From Hymenobacter ginkgonis (lineage in GTDB: Bacteria; Bacteroidota; Bacteroidia; Cytophagales; Hymenobacteraceae): a stretch of 40,942 nucleotides of DNA. How positions within the stretch are numbered: position 1 is the stretch's first letter; each line of letters begins with the position of its first letter. The position numbers and the translations under genes were made by a program. The notes under the pieces were generated by a model. That model saw only the letters and a program-made list of their open reading frames with translations, did no database searches and was not told the origin of the DNA. Shown in pieces: positions 14,413-23,417 of this stretch. Location: NCBI RefSeq assembly GCF_009755225.1, contig NZ_WQKZ01000011.1:1-40942 (forward strand). The letters are read 5' to 3'.

Positions 14413-15093
14413 ATGCCGGCCTACTTTGCTTACTACCGCGTCTCCACTCAGAAGCAAGGAGCCTCTGGTCTTGGACTCGAAGCCCAGCAGGCCGCGGTCG
14501 TCAGTTTCCTCAAAGGTGGCCAGCCGCAGGGCGAGTATGTTGAAGTGGAGAGTGGCAAGAAGAATCAGCGGCCGCAGTTGCTCGCCGCGATGGCCGCGGT
14601 TCGCGCTGCGGGTGGGGTGCTCCTTATTGCCAAACTCGACCGCTTGAGCAGGAACGCGAGCTTCATCCTGACGCTGCGCGACGCGGGGGTGGACTTCGTC
14701 TGCTGCGATATGCCCGACGCGAATACGCTTACCGTGGGTCTCTTCGCGGTGCTCGCTCAGCATGAGCGCGAGACGATTTCCAAACGAACCAAAGATGCAC
14801 TCGTCGCCAAGAAGGCGCGCGGAGCCGTACTGGGCACCCCAGCTAACCTAACGGACGCAGCTCGGCAACAGAGCCTCCTGGTGCGGCGAGCACGTATTCA
14901 GCAGGACCCGGGGCTGCGGCAAACGGCGGCCTTTATCAGCTCGCGCCGGGCGCAGGGGGTGAGCTTTCGCCAGTTGGCAGGGGAGTTAAATGCGCTCGGC
15001 TTTACGGCCCCACGCGGGGGGACTTTCAACCAGAAGCAAGTGCAGCGCTTGCTTGACCATGCCACCGCTAATTTGCCCATAGGAACAAACTGA
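14413..15093 (+). CDS. Serine recombinase (resolvase/invertase), plus-strand paralogue
   Basis: A 226-aa protein from the ATG at 14,413, chosen so that Ser11 of YYRVST aligns with the paralogue; upstream in-frame ATG at 14,356 would add a 19-residue extension over the palindrome. It shares with the minus-strand copy QGASGLGLEAQQAAV, VESGKKN.RPQL, LLIAKLDRLSRN, KRTKDALVAKKARGAVLGTP and the C-terminal HTH (SFRQLAGELNALGF, FNQKQVQRLL). By eye the two are roughly 45-50% identical, an old duplication rather than a recent one. The GC content is similar to the rest of the plasmid. Confidence 0.9.
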   Translation: MPAYFAYYRVSTQKQGASGLGLEAQQAAVVSFLKGGQPQGEYVEVESGKKNQRPQLLAAMAAVRAAGGVLLIAKLDRLSRNASFILTLRDAGVDFVCCDMPDANTLTVGLFAVLAQHERETISKRTKDALVAKKARGAVLGTPANLTDAARQQSLLVRRARIQQDPGLRQTAAFISSRRAQGVSFRQLAGELNALGFTAPRGGTFNQKQVQRLLDHATANLPIGTN

Positions 15094-15177
15094 CCTACTA
15101 CTTTAACTTTGCTCACTATGTATGCCGCTGCTTCGTCGAATTGTTGGAATAATGGCCGGAGGGCTGTGAAGTATCAT

Positions 15178-15916
15178 CTATCGGAGGTACTTCTCACTTA
15201 TCAGCAATTCCTCAATGGCCAGGATGTAGAAGGTGCCTCGAGTGATGTACTCATTCTTGGGCGACATGATGGCCTGAATGGGGGAGCTAACCGTTTCGAC
15301 TCAGTCTAGCACTCGCTGTCAAACTGAACGCAGGCCACATCTTCTTCTTAATTCCCGGAAAACTCCGTTCCATATGTCAACCGGTCGACGTATCGCACTC
15401 ACTGCTCTTTCAGGTCGGCCTTATAGGCGCTTAGCTCCCCCACGAAGAGCAATCCATCGACGCCCCACTTGGTACGTTGGCTAAACGCCTGGTAATAGTC
15501 TTTCACAGCGTAGCAGATGCGCTGCACAAAAGGCCAGCCTTCCTACGAGCGCTAGTACGCCTCATCGGACTCGGCTATAGCTAGAGATGGCGCCCGGAAT
15601 GGCGGTGGCCGTCGTGATATGGGCTAGACGGGTGCGCAGCGGGTCCTTTCTTTTGCAACAAATCGTCCCAGACCCAGAGCATCTTCCACTAATCAGTGCT
15701 GCGATTCGATAAGGACTGCCTTTTGGTGCTCAAGTAGTGCTTAAGCTGCTGGAGTTTGGTCGCCGTCGCGCTTTGCACCTCTACGTCGTCCAGCCCTTCT
15801 AGAATGAGGGCAGATTCTTCGCCATCGGCTGTAAGTAAAGCCTAGAGTGCATACTCGGCTTGGTAGAGGTAACCCAATGTCTGGGGCACGGCAGTTAATG
15901 AGAAGGAGGAACTCAT
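15178..15916 (-). pseudogene. Relic of an ABC-3C/DUF4297-like defence component
   Basis: From an ATG at 15,916 the frame reads LTAVPQTLGYLYQAEYAL, TAG, LLTADGEESALILEGLDDVE, LQQLKHYLSTKRQSLSNRST, TAG, WKMLWVWDDLLQKKGP, a frameshift, HITTATAIPGAISSYS, then later YYQAFSQRTKWGVDGLLFVG, ELSAYKADLKEQ and YITRGTFYILAIEELL. The order GYLYQ.E.AL / LEGLDDVE / QLKHH.S...L.NRS.D.WK / TTA.A.PG / GLLF.GEL..Y...L is that of proteins labelled ABC-three-component or DUF4297-type nucleases, from memory. Several stops and at least two frame changes make it dead. The rest of that system is absent. Confidence 0.55.
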
Positions 15917-16016
15917 GTATTTAAGGAGCTAGACTTATCAGCAATTACCGAAGATGAATAGATCTCTGACTGTATGAGTAGAACATAGATGCAATAGCAC
16001 TTTCTAATCCTGCATT

Positions 16017-16262
16017 TTATTCTTTTATATACTCAGTCAAAGCTTTTAGTAATCCCGTTTTCAAGTCATTTTCTTCTACTCTAATCATGCCTCTCTGCTT
16101 AGCTAAAGGAAAGGTTATGAATATAGTATAGGGCTCTAACGTTCGTTCGCCATCAAATTTAATAACAGCAACATCACCATTTTGCTTTACTAATTCAAAG
16201 CAATGAATCAGGGCCTCAATAGTGACATTGCTATCATCAAGAATTCTGCTTATTAATTCCAT
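16017..16262 (-). CDS. Putative immunity protein for the Doc toxin
   Basis: An 81-aa acidic protein that starts six bases after the stop of the giant RHS-Doc gene, in the same direction. It has an N-terminal helix (MELISRILDD..VTIEALIHCFEL) and strands (GDVAVIKFDGER, YTIFITFPLAKQRG, MIRVEEND) with a final helix. It has no signal peptide, so it would act in the cytoplasm, where a delivered Doc domain would also act. The position is the standard place for a cognate immunity gene in polymorphic-toxin loci. I do not recognise the family. It lacks the inhibitory (S/T)xxxE(G/N) helix of Fic antitoxins. Confidence 0.6.
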   Translation of the reverse strand: MELISRILDDSNVTIEALIHCFELVKQNGDVAVIKFDGERTLEPYTIFITFPLAKQRGMIRVEENDLKTGLLKALTEYIKE

Positions 16263-16268
16263 TTTGGT

Positions 16269-19200
16269 TTATCTAGTTAACATTCCTGCAATCTTGGATA
16301 CGTCGGTAATAGTTCCTTTCGCAACTTCCGTCGCAATTTTCATCATCTGTGCTTGGCTTACTGTTTTCAAACCATTTTGAGCTGCAAATGAACGAAAAGC
16401 AGCCACCGCAGTTCTTTTATTGCCATCTACAAACATATGCCCGTGCGAAATTCCTCTAAAGATTGCAGCGCCTTGTTCTGCTGGCTTCTCGTAATACATC
16501 GCACTATTTATTACGGAAGAAGGATTGCCATTAAGCAGAGCTCCTCCGCCTTCAGTTGTTTTGTTGATGCTAACTAGCTCATCAGCAAATGATTTTGGGT
16601 TGAATGCTCCTCCAGCTGATGCACCAGTAGGACACGGCCCCGAATTGTGGACCAATATAGCGTTCTGGCCGACGAAATAAGTGTGCAGTTCATCCACAGT
16701 GAAGTTGTACACCGTCACGTGCTCGGGCTTAAGGTCGATGCGGCGTAACACGTGGCGCTGGCCGCTCTGACTCACTAGTGAGTCGCCCACACGCAGGCGC
16801 TTGACGCGCACCCACTGCCCGCGCACGTAGAACGGGTGGTCAGAGGTGGTACGCAGGGCCTCGCCCGTAGCCGTGTGCAGCACATACACCGTGTCACGCT
16901 CATGACGAAACAGGTGCGTAACCGGCCGTAGGGCCGTCTGGCGGGTGCGTTCGTTGTAGGCCCACACCGAATCGCCTACCTGTACTTGCTCAATATATTT
17001 ATGGCCTCGGCGGGTGCTGATACCCGTGCCCGCCGTGAAGCAGCCGCAGGGCGCTTTCGCCCCTCGAGCGGCACTACCAGCTCCAGCTTCCGCTTCGGTG
17101 GCGGCGCCACGACTTAAGCGGCTAGCCACGGCCCCAATAGCTTTACCCGCCAAGTGCCCGCCAACTCCAGCCACGGCGCCGATGGCCGCATCTTTGGCTA
17201 CCGAGCCTACTGTAATAGGCTTGCCATCATACGCATTGCGGGCTGCTCCGCCCGCCACATTACTCACGGCTCCGGCTGCCCCTACGGCCAGCAGGCTCGT
17301 GCCACCTGTTAGTCCGGCTACACCCCCAGTCACCCCACCTTGCACGGCGGCGCCTCCTACGGCATGCCAATCGCTGACGTGACCGCCATTATGGTACATC
17401 TGAGTACCGGCTTCGATGCCTGCCCCAAGCATGGCGCCAATCACGGCGCCTGCAGCTGCCGTGATGCAGGTCGGACAGTTCCCATCGGGATCATTGAAGC
17501 GCACGGCGTTATCGTAGCCGAAGGCATAGGGCGTCCAATTTTCCTGTCCATCCTCGACCTTTGGATCCACGGCATGCCAGCGCCCGAGTTGGTAGTCGAA
17601 GAAGCGCCAGTCGTGGTGATTCCAGTTCAGACCCAGGTCTAACTGATTTTCCTTGCCGTTGAACTGGTAGAAGTTCTTGAGACGCAGGCCAGGGGCAGCG
17701 CCACTGATGCCGGCTAACTCCAAGCCATAGGGGTCGTACTGATTTTCCTGCACCTGCAGGCCCTGGCGATGTACGATGCGCAGCTCATCGAAGTACACGT
17801 CCACCGGACTTTCATTACCCACGTACACCGTAACGTAGCCATTCTGGGTGATGGGCAGCCACTGCGTATCTAACACTTGGTAACTACCCAGCGCGGCCTG
17901 CGTGAGTTGCAGCGTGCGCTGGTCCACCAAGGCCGAGTCCTGGTTGAACACCAGGACCCGCAAGTAGCCCTTGGGTACCCCCCCACTAAGTTGAGGTAGG
18001 GAAGCTAGGCCCGCTCCTAGGCCTATTTGTAGCAGTGGTAGCCCGCCGCGCCGGCTACCATCCACCCCAGCAGGTCCACCAGCAGGCGCCGGCTGCAATA
18101 GGCTCGTTACGAAGCTAGCCAGCGAAAAGGCAAAGCTGGAGTTGTTGACCTTTTGCGGGTAGAGTCCTGGGGCATAGACGCGCAGCGTATCGCCCTTTTG
18201 GACGGTCAACTGGGTGAGCGGTCCCAGCGGCTGGGCCGCGGGGCCCCCACTCGCGTTGAGGCGCGCCGCGTAGGTGCCGCCGCCGTAGGTGTAGCTAGTG
18301 GCCGTGGCAATCGGTTGACTGACCGAGAGCGAGTCGAACTGCTGGGTTTCGCGCTTGCGGGTGGGTGCATCCTGTTCCAAGCTAGCCAGGTAGGTGCGGG
18401 TCTGCCCCAAACGGTAGGCTAAGCGCAGATTGCCTAGGTGATCCTTGAAGGTGAACTCGCGCTGATACTTGACGGTCGGCTGATTGGCGTTGTCATAGGA
18501 GACGAAGCGCAATACGCGACCCTCGGCGTGCGGAAAGAATTTGAGCGAGTCCTGCTCGTACTGGTAGGGGCCGAGGTAGTCGGTGCGCTGCATCGGCTTA
18601 CCGGTCTGGTAGACCAGCTTGGCCACCTTCTGGCCCGCCGCCGAGTAGCGGAAGACGAGGCTATCGCCCACGGACCCAAAATGAATCTGCCGCGGCAGGT
18701 TCAGATGGTTATAGGCAATGCCCGTGATGCCCTTATTTTTATCCTGGGTCAGGTTGCCGTTGGCATCGTAGAGGTATTCCTGAGCGAGCTTGACGCCTTG
18801 CTCCTGGAAGTCGCCCGCTAAGGAGGTAGGCGCGCCGTGATAGGTCTGCGGGCGCGCTAATTGGTTGCCCGTGACCAAGTCGTCGACGGCTTGCAAGCGG
18901 TTGCCTTGGTAGGTGTAGGTCAGGTTATCGACCGCTCCATACTGCTTGGCCTGTGCGTGAGTCGCGTTTTGTAGCAGGCCCCGGCGGCGCAGGGTCCGGA
19001 TGTTGCCGTTGTCGTCGTAGCTGACAAAGCTCAGCCGGTAGTTATCTTCCTCCGCTTGCCACAAGCCCACGCTGGGCGTGAGTAGGGAGGTCGTAGTCCG
19101 GGCCACGAAGTCCCCTTGCAAGAGGCGATTCAGCGGGTCATACACGTAGCCGTAGGCCCGCTGCACGCCGTCACGGCCCCGCCAGGTCTGGCCCGTCAGG

Positions 19201-22200
19201 TTGCCGTTGTACTGCTCGTAGCCTTTGGTAAAGCCCCGCTCGTAGTGCAGACTCAGGTTAAACAAGTCCTCCTTCGCCGGTTGGTAGGGATCGTTGAGGC
19301 TGGTAAGCCAACCGCGAATGTTGTAGGCATAGTCCACGTCCTGGCGCAGGCGGCCCGTGCCCAGGGTCTTGCGCGTGGCCTGCCCGATTTCATTGTAGCT
19401 CACGGTGTCGAGCAAGGCGGCGTGCGCCTCGCCCGGCAACTGCTGGCGCGTACTCAGCAGCCGGCCCGTGTGGTCGTAGCGGAAGAACTCGGCGACCGTG
19501 ACGGGGGTGTGGCTGGGTCCCTGGTGGACGGCGACACTCTGCACCACCTTGCCTGTAAAGTCGAGCTGGGTGGTGAGCAGATCCAGGCCCCAGCGGGCAT
19601 TGGTGGTCTGCACCTGCACGGGCCGGGCCCGCTCGTCGTAGAACGTCGTAGTGGTGAGCCAGGCGGCCGGCTGCGTTACATCATCCGTTTCCACCACGCC
19701 CAGCACCCGCGTCTTGGTGCGGGTCGTCAGACCCTGGGTGCGCAGCGCATCGGCCACCGGGGCCGCGCCGCTCGGGAACTGGCTGTCGGTGCGCGCATCG
19801 TAGCTGGCATCGGCCAGCTGCTGAGCATCGCTGTTGAAGTTGTAGTCGTCGTAGTAGGTGACCGTGAGCACCTGGCCCGCGTCAAAGCTCCCCTGGCCTA
19901 GCTGCGGAAAGGCGTGGGTGGTGGTGTAGTAGTGCGGCGCAGCGCTGGCCGAGCGCTGCTCGTACTGGTGACTCTCTAGGGTATCGGCCGTAGCGAGGGC
20001 TTGCAACCGAGGCTGATCAGCGGAGTCCAGGCGCGTGACTAAGCCGGAGAGGATGATGCGGCCCAGGGCGTCGTATTTGGTCCAGCTCCACTGCTGGTGG
20101 CGCCGCTGCTGGGCATCCTGACTCAGCACCGGGCGGTCGAGCTGATCGAAGACGACCCGCGTCTCGCCGTCCTGGCCCGGCACCTGCTTGGCAATTTGCC
20201 GTCCCCGCGCGTCGTAGCGGTAGTGGAACAGGAAGGGCTGTACGGCGACCGGCACTGACTGCGGCCCCTGCCCCAGGGGCAACACTACCTTCGTGGCTTC
20301 GGGCTGGAGCACAAAGCGCAGGCGACTAAAGTCGTCGTAGACGTAGGCCGTGCGCAGCCAGCGGCTCCGCAGGGTGTTGCTCATGCCCAGGCGGTTGGCC
20401 TCGACCTGCTTCAGGACCACTTGGCCCAGTTTGTCCTTCCACTCTATCGTGCGGTAGCCTTTGGCCCCCGGCTCGGTCGGGCCGTGGGTGTCGGCGACTT
20501 CCGTACCCCAGAGTTCGCCCGCCTTGTAGTAGCCCTGATAACCCGGATCGAGGCTAGCGGGGTCGTAGCCGGGCACGAAGCGCGGGATGGAGTCTGTCTC
20601 TGTGTTCGGCCGCTCTAGCCGCTGCTGGATGTGGCCACTGGTCAGCTGCCAGGCTTCACCAGCCGCCCCTTGAGCCAGCACCCGATTCAGGGGCGAGTCC
20701 TCAAATTGGGTCGCCGCGTACGCGGCCCCCGTGCGGGCCACCCCGCGCGTGACATCTAGCGAGTCCAGCGGGCCCTGCAGGCCGGGACCCGGGCCCACCC
20801 GCCGATAGAAGGCATCCTGGGCCGCAAGGGCCTGGGGGCGGTAGCCCCCGCGGCCCTGCACCGAGTCCGGGTAGGGCAGGTACTGGCGGGGTTCGCGTCC
20901 CAGCCCGTCGTAGGCCTGGGGCTGCACCAGGTCGCGGCGGCGGGGGGAGGCCTGGCGCAACACCGTTTGCACGGGCCGGCCCAGCCCATCCAGGTACTGG
21001 GTGCTCGTGCTCACCGAGTCCACGGGTGCCGCCGCCACGCGGCCGGCTTCCGTCAGGGCCACCCGCGGACTCCAGCTGCGCACGTAGTTCACGTCGCCTG
21101 CAGCACCGGCGGCTAGGCGCCAGCTAGCCGTATCAGCCGGGGCCAACACCAAGGAGCCAGGGTTGGTGTCGTCGGGTTTGTTCTGGGCCAGTGGCTTATA
21201 CGGCAGCAGGTCGGTGTAGACCATGGCCGAGTAGAGCTCAGTCGGGCCCGTGCTGGGATCGGTGAACCAGCGATTGTGCATCGCCAGGCGATAGGTGCCC
21301 TGCTCGGCGGCCGTGGCCTGGGCCCACGTCTTGGTCAGCAACGTGTCGCCGGGCATATTTACCCATTGGCTGCCTACCAGGCGCTGCCACTGGTAGCGGT
21401 ACAAGTAACGCCCTAGCGCCGCGGCGGGTACGCGTAAGACCAACGATTCGCCGGCCAGGTAGCTGAGCGTATCGATCCGGGGCGAGGGGCGTTGTCCGCG
21501 TACATCCAGACTCCCTATCCGTCCTTGCTGCGGGGCCGTGAATAAGCGCTCGAGGCTCACGTAGTCCAGGTAGTTGCTGGTCAAGTTGCTGTTGAGCGTT
21601 AGTCCCGTAACCCCACCCAGGTCCTCGACCGCCGTCAAGTCATTGCCCGCCAGTTGCAGGTACGATAAAGTGGGCAGGCGCACGACGCTCGCGGGCAAGG
21701 TGCCGGAAAGATGATTGCCCGCCAGCGTGAGCTGGTAGAGGTGCGGCAGCTGCCCGAGCGCTGCCGGCACCGGCCCCGCAAGCTGGTTGCCGTCTAGGTA
21801 GAGGTAGTTCAGGTTCACGAGCTGGCCGAGCCCGGTGGGCAGCTCGCCGCTAAAGCGGTTGCCCGCCGCATTGACGCTGGTCAAGCTGCGCATGCCCACC
21901 AGGGGCTGTAGTGACCCTTGCAGGTGGTTGTTTAGGAGTCCGAGGTAACTTAGGCTCGTGAGCTGGGCCAACTCGACGGGCAAGCTTTTCGAAAGCTGGT
22001 TATAGCTGAGTTCTAAGATCGTGAGGCTGTGCAGCTGCCCCCAACTGGCGGGAATGGCCCCACTCAACGCATTGCTTTGCAAGTAGAGCTGCTGCAGCTG
22101 AGTCAGCTGACCCCAACCAGTCGGCAAGGGACCGGTGATCTGGTTCTGGTGTAGGTAGAGCCCCCGCAGGTGGCTGCACTGCCCCAGCGAGTCGGGCAAG

Positions 22201-23363
22201 GGCCCGGTCAACAAGTTCTGCTCGGCGTTCAGGGACGTGAGCTGGGCCAGGTGACCCCAGGCTTCCGGTAGGGGACCACTAAACTGATTCTGGTTGAGGT
22301 AAAGCGTTTGCAGCGCGGCCAGCTGGCCCCAAGCTGCGGGTAAGGGCCCCACAAACTGGTTATAGGACAGGTTCAGCGTTTGCAGCTGCGCCAGCTGGCC
22401 CCAGGCCGCCGGTAGGCGCCCGCGCAGCTGGTTGGCCGCCAGGTAGAGGTAGGTAAGCTGGGAGAGTTGGCCCCAGGAAGCGGGGAGCGAGTCACTGAGC
22501 TGGTTATGGCCCAGATCCACGTACGTGAGGTGCGCAAGCTGCCCCCACGAAGCGGGCAACGCGCCGTTGAGTTGGTTGTCGCCCAACACCAAGGTCTGCA
22601 GGGATCCGAAGTGGCCCCACTCGGCTGGCAGCGGACCACTCAACTGGTTTTGACCCGCGTTGAAGTACGTGAGCTGGGGAAAGTGCTCCCAAGTGGTGGG
22701 AAGGGAACCGCTAAGTTGGTTCTGGTTGAGGTAGAGCGTCTGCAACGCAGCCAGCTGGCTCCAGGCGGCGGGCAAGGAACCCGTGAACTGGTTATAGGAC
22801 AGGTTTAGCGTTTGCAGCTGGGCCATTTGGCTCCAGGCCGCCGGTAGGCGCCCGCGCAGCTGGTTGGCCGCCAGGTAGAGATACGTAAGTTGGGTAAGCT
22901 GGCCCCAGGAGGCAGGGAGCGAGTCACTAAGCTGGTTATGGCCCAGATCGACGAAGGTGAGGTGCGTGAGCTGGCCCCAAGAAGCGGGCAACGCGCCGCT
23001 GAACTGGTTATCTGCGAGGACTAAGCGCTGCAATTGCGCGAGCTGACTCAGGGCGGCGGGCAAGGAGCCCGGTAGCTGCCGCGCGCTCAAGTTCAAGCTC
23101 ACCACATCGCCCCCGGCCACGCCGACGGCCCCCGCCTGGGCTGCGTCCGCCAGCGTCGAGCCCGGTAGCCAGAACGTGCTCACCCCCCCGCCGGTGGCGT
23201 GGTAGAATTGGCGCAAGACCCGCAGCTCGGTCGAGTCCGGGATCAACCCTTCACTCGGCGGTAGTGCCTGCGCCTGTCCCCGGCCGGCGCACAGCAGCGC
23301 CGGCAAGCAGAGGAGCAAACGGCAGAGAAAACGGAAAGGGTAAGCAGTAGAGGTCCGGCGCAT
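16269..23363 (-). CDS. LRR-RHS-HINT-Doc polymorphic toxin
   Basis: About 2,364 aa from the ATG at 23,363; a reading from 23,408 would begin with TTG. Domains in order: signal peptide 1 to about 32; about 20 plant-type 24-residue leucine-rich repeats (about 95-595, LPASWGQLTQLTYLYL...NQL.G); an Ig-like segment (YRYQWQ...AEQGTYRL) to about 710; a DUF6443-like entry (TQYLDGLGRPVQTVLRQ); RHS/YD repeats; an RHS core ending RFFDYQLGRWHAVDP and YDNAVRFNDPDG; a Gly/Ala-rich hydrophobic stretch; a HINT autoprotease (2108-2240, from CFTAGT to VHN); and a C-terminal Doc domain with HMFVDGNKR at 2309-2317. Doc enzymes modify targets such as EF-Tu by phosphorylation; Fic relatives AMPylate. HINT would release the toxin. 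Immunity gene follows. Confidence 0.88.
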   Translation of the reverse strand: MRRTSTAYPFRFLCRLLLCLPALLCAGRGQAQALPPSEGLIPDSTELRVLRQFYHATGGGVSTFWLPGSTLADAAQAGAVGVAGGDVVSLNLSARQLPGSLPAALSQLAQLQRLVLADNQFSGALPASWGQLTHLTFVDLGHNQLSDSLPASWGQLTQLTYLYLAANQLRGRLPAAWSQMAQLQTLNLSYNQFTGSLPAAWSQLAALQTLYLNQNQLSGSLPTTWEHFPQLTYFNAGQNQLSGPLPAEWGHFGSLQTLVLGDNQLNGALPASWGQLAHLTYVDLGHNQLSDSLPASWGQLSQLTYLYLAANQLRGRLPAAWGQLAQLQTLNLSYNQFVGPLPAAWGQLAALQTLYLNQNQFSGPLPEAWGHLAQLTSLNAEQNLLTGPLPDSLGQCSHLRGLYLHQNQITGPLPTGWGQLTQLQQLYLQSNALSGAIPASWGQLHSLTILELSYNQLSKSLPVELAQLTSLSYLGLLNNHLQGSLQPLVGMRSLTSVNAAGNRFSGELPTGLGQLVNLNYLYLDGNQLAGPVPAALGQLPHLYQLTLAGNHLSGTLPASVVRLPTLSYLQLAGNDLTAVEDLGGVTGLTLNSNLTSNYLDYVSLERLFTAPQQGRIGSLDVRGQRPSPRIDTLSYLAGESLVLRVPAAALGRYLYRYQWQRLVGSQWVNMPGDTLLTKTWAQATAAEQGTYRLAMHNRWFTDPSTGPTELYSAMVYTDLLPYKPLAQNKPDDTNPGSLVLAPADTASWRLAAGAAGDVNYVRSWSPRVALTEAGRVAAAPVDSVSTSTQYLDGLGRPVQTVLRQASPRRRDLVQPQAYDGLGREPRQYLPYPDSVQGRGGYRPQALAAQDAFYRRVGPGPGLQGPLDSLDVTRGVARTGAAYAATQFEDSPLNRVLAQGAAGEAWQLTSGHIQQRLERPNTETDSIPRFVPGYDPASLDPGYQGYYKAGELWGTEVADTHGPTEPGAKGYRTIEWKDKLGQVVLKQVEANRLGMSNTLRSRWLRTAYVYDDFSRLRFVLQPEATKVVLPLGQGPQSVPVAVQPFLFHYRYDARGRQIAKQVPGQDGETRVVFDQLDRPVLSQDAQQRRHQQWSWTKYDALGRIILSGLVTRLDSADQPRLQALATADTLESHQYEQRSASAAPHYYTTTHAFPQLGQGSFDAGQVLTVTYYDDYNFNSDAQQLADASYDARTDSQFPSGAAPVADALRTQGLTTRTKTRVLGVVETDDVTQPAAWLTTTTFYDERARPVQVQTTNARWGLDLLTTQLDFTGKVVQSVAVHQGPSHTPVTVAEFFRYDHTGRLLSTRQQLPGEAHAALLDTVSYNEIGQATRKTLGTGRLRQDVDYAYNIRGWLTSLNDPYQPAKEDLFNLSLHYERGFTKGYEQYNGNLTGQTWRGRDGVQRAYGYVYDPLNRLLQGDFVARTTTSLLTPSVGLWQAEEDNYRLSFVSYDDNGNIRTLRRRGLLQNATHAQAKQYGAVDNLTYTYQGNRLQAVDDLVTGNQLARPQTYHGAPTSLAGDFQEQGVKLAQEYLYDANGNLTQDKNKGITGIAYNHLNLPRQIHFGSVGDSLVFRYSAAGQKVAKLVYQTGKPMQRTDYLGPYQYEQDSLKFFPHAEGRVLRFVSYDNANQPTVKYQREFTFKDHLGNLRLAYRLGQTRTYLASLEQDAPTRKRETQQFDSLSVSQPIATATSYTYGGGTYAARLNASGGPAAQPLGPLTQLTVQKGDTLRVYAPGLYPQKVNNSSFAFSLASFVTSLLQPAPAGGPAGVDGSRRGGLPLLQIGLGAGLASLPQLSGGVPKGYLRVLVFNQDSALVDQRTLQLTQAALGSYQVLDTQWLPITQNGYVTVYVGNESPVDVYFDELRIVHRQGLQVQENQYDPYGLELAGISGAAPGLRLKNFYQFNGKENQLDLGLNWNHHDWRFFDYQLGRWHAVDPKVEDGQENWTPYAFGYDNAVRFNDPDGNCPTCITAAAGAVIGAMLGAGIEAGTQMYHNGGHVSDWHAVGGAAVQGGVTGGVAGLTGGTSLLAVGAAGAVSNVAGGAARNAYDGKPITVGSVAKDAAIGAVAGVGGHLAGKAIGAVASRLSRGAATEAEAGAGSAARGAKAPCGCFTAGTGISTRRGHKYIEQVQVGDSVWAYNERTRQTALRPVTHLFRHERDTVYVLHTATGEALRTTSDHPFYVRGQWVRVKRLRVGDSLVSQSGQRHVLRRIDLKPEHVTVYNFTVDELHTYFVGQNAILVHNSGPCPTGASAGGAFNPKSFADELVSINKTTEGGGALLNGNPSSVINSAMYYEKPAEQGAAIFRGISHGHMFVDGNKRTAVAAFRSFAAQNGLKTVSQAQMMKIATEVAKGTITDVSKIAGMLTR
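22125..22988 (-). repeat. 432-bp duplication inside the LRR region
   Basis: A block of six 24-residue repeats is present twice in tandem. The units run in the same order in both blocks (for example VDLGHNQLSDS, LYLAANQLRGR, LNLSYNQF, LYLNQNQ(L/F)SG), and GCGAGTCACT(G/A)AGCTGG occurs at about 22,488 and 22,920, a shift of 432 bp. The DNA identity is visibly high, so the expansion is recent relative to divergence of other units. Confidence 0.7.
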
Positions 23364-23417
23364 AGAGGCGGGAATAAGCAAACGGAAAAGAAGGCGGGAG
23401 ACCGGCAACAGGGGTCC

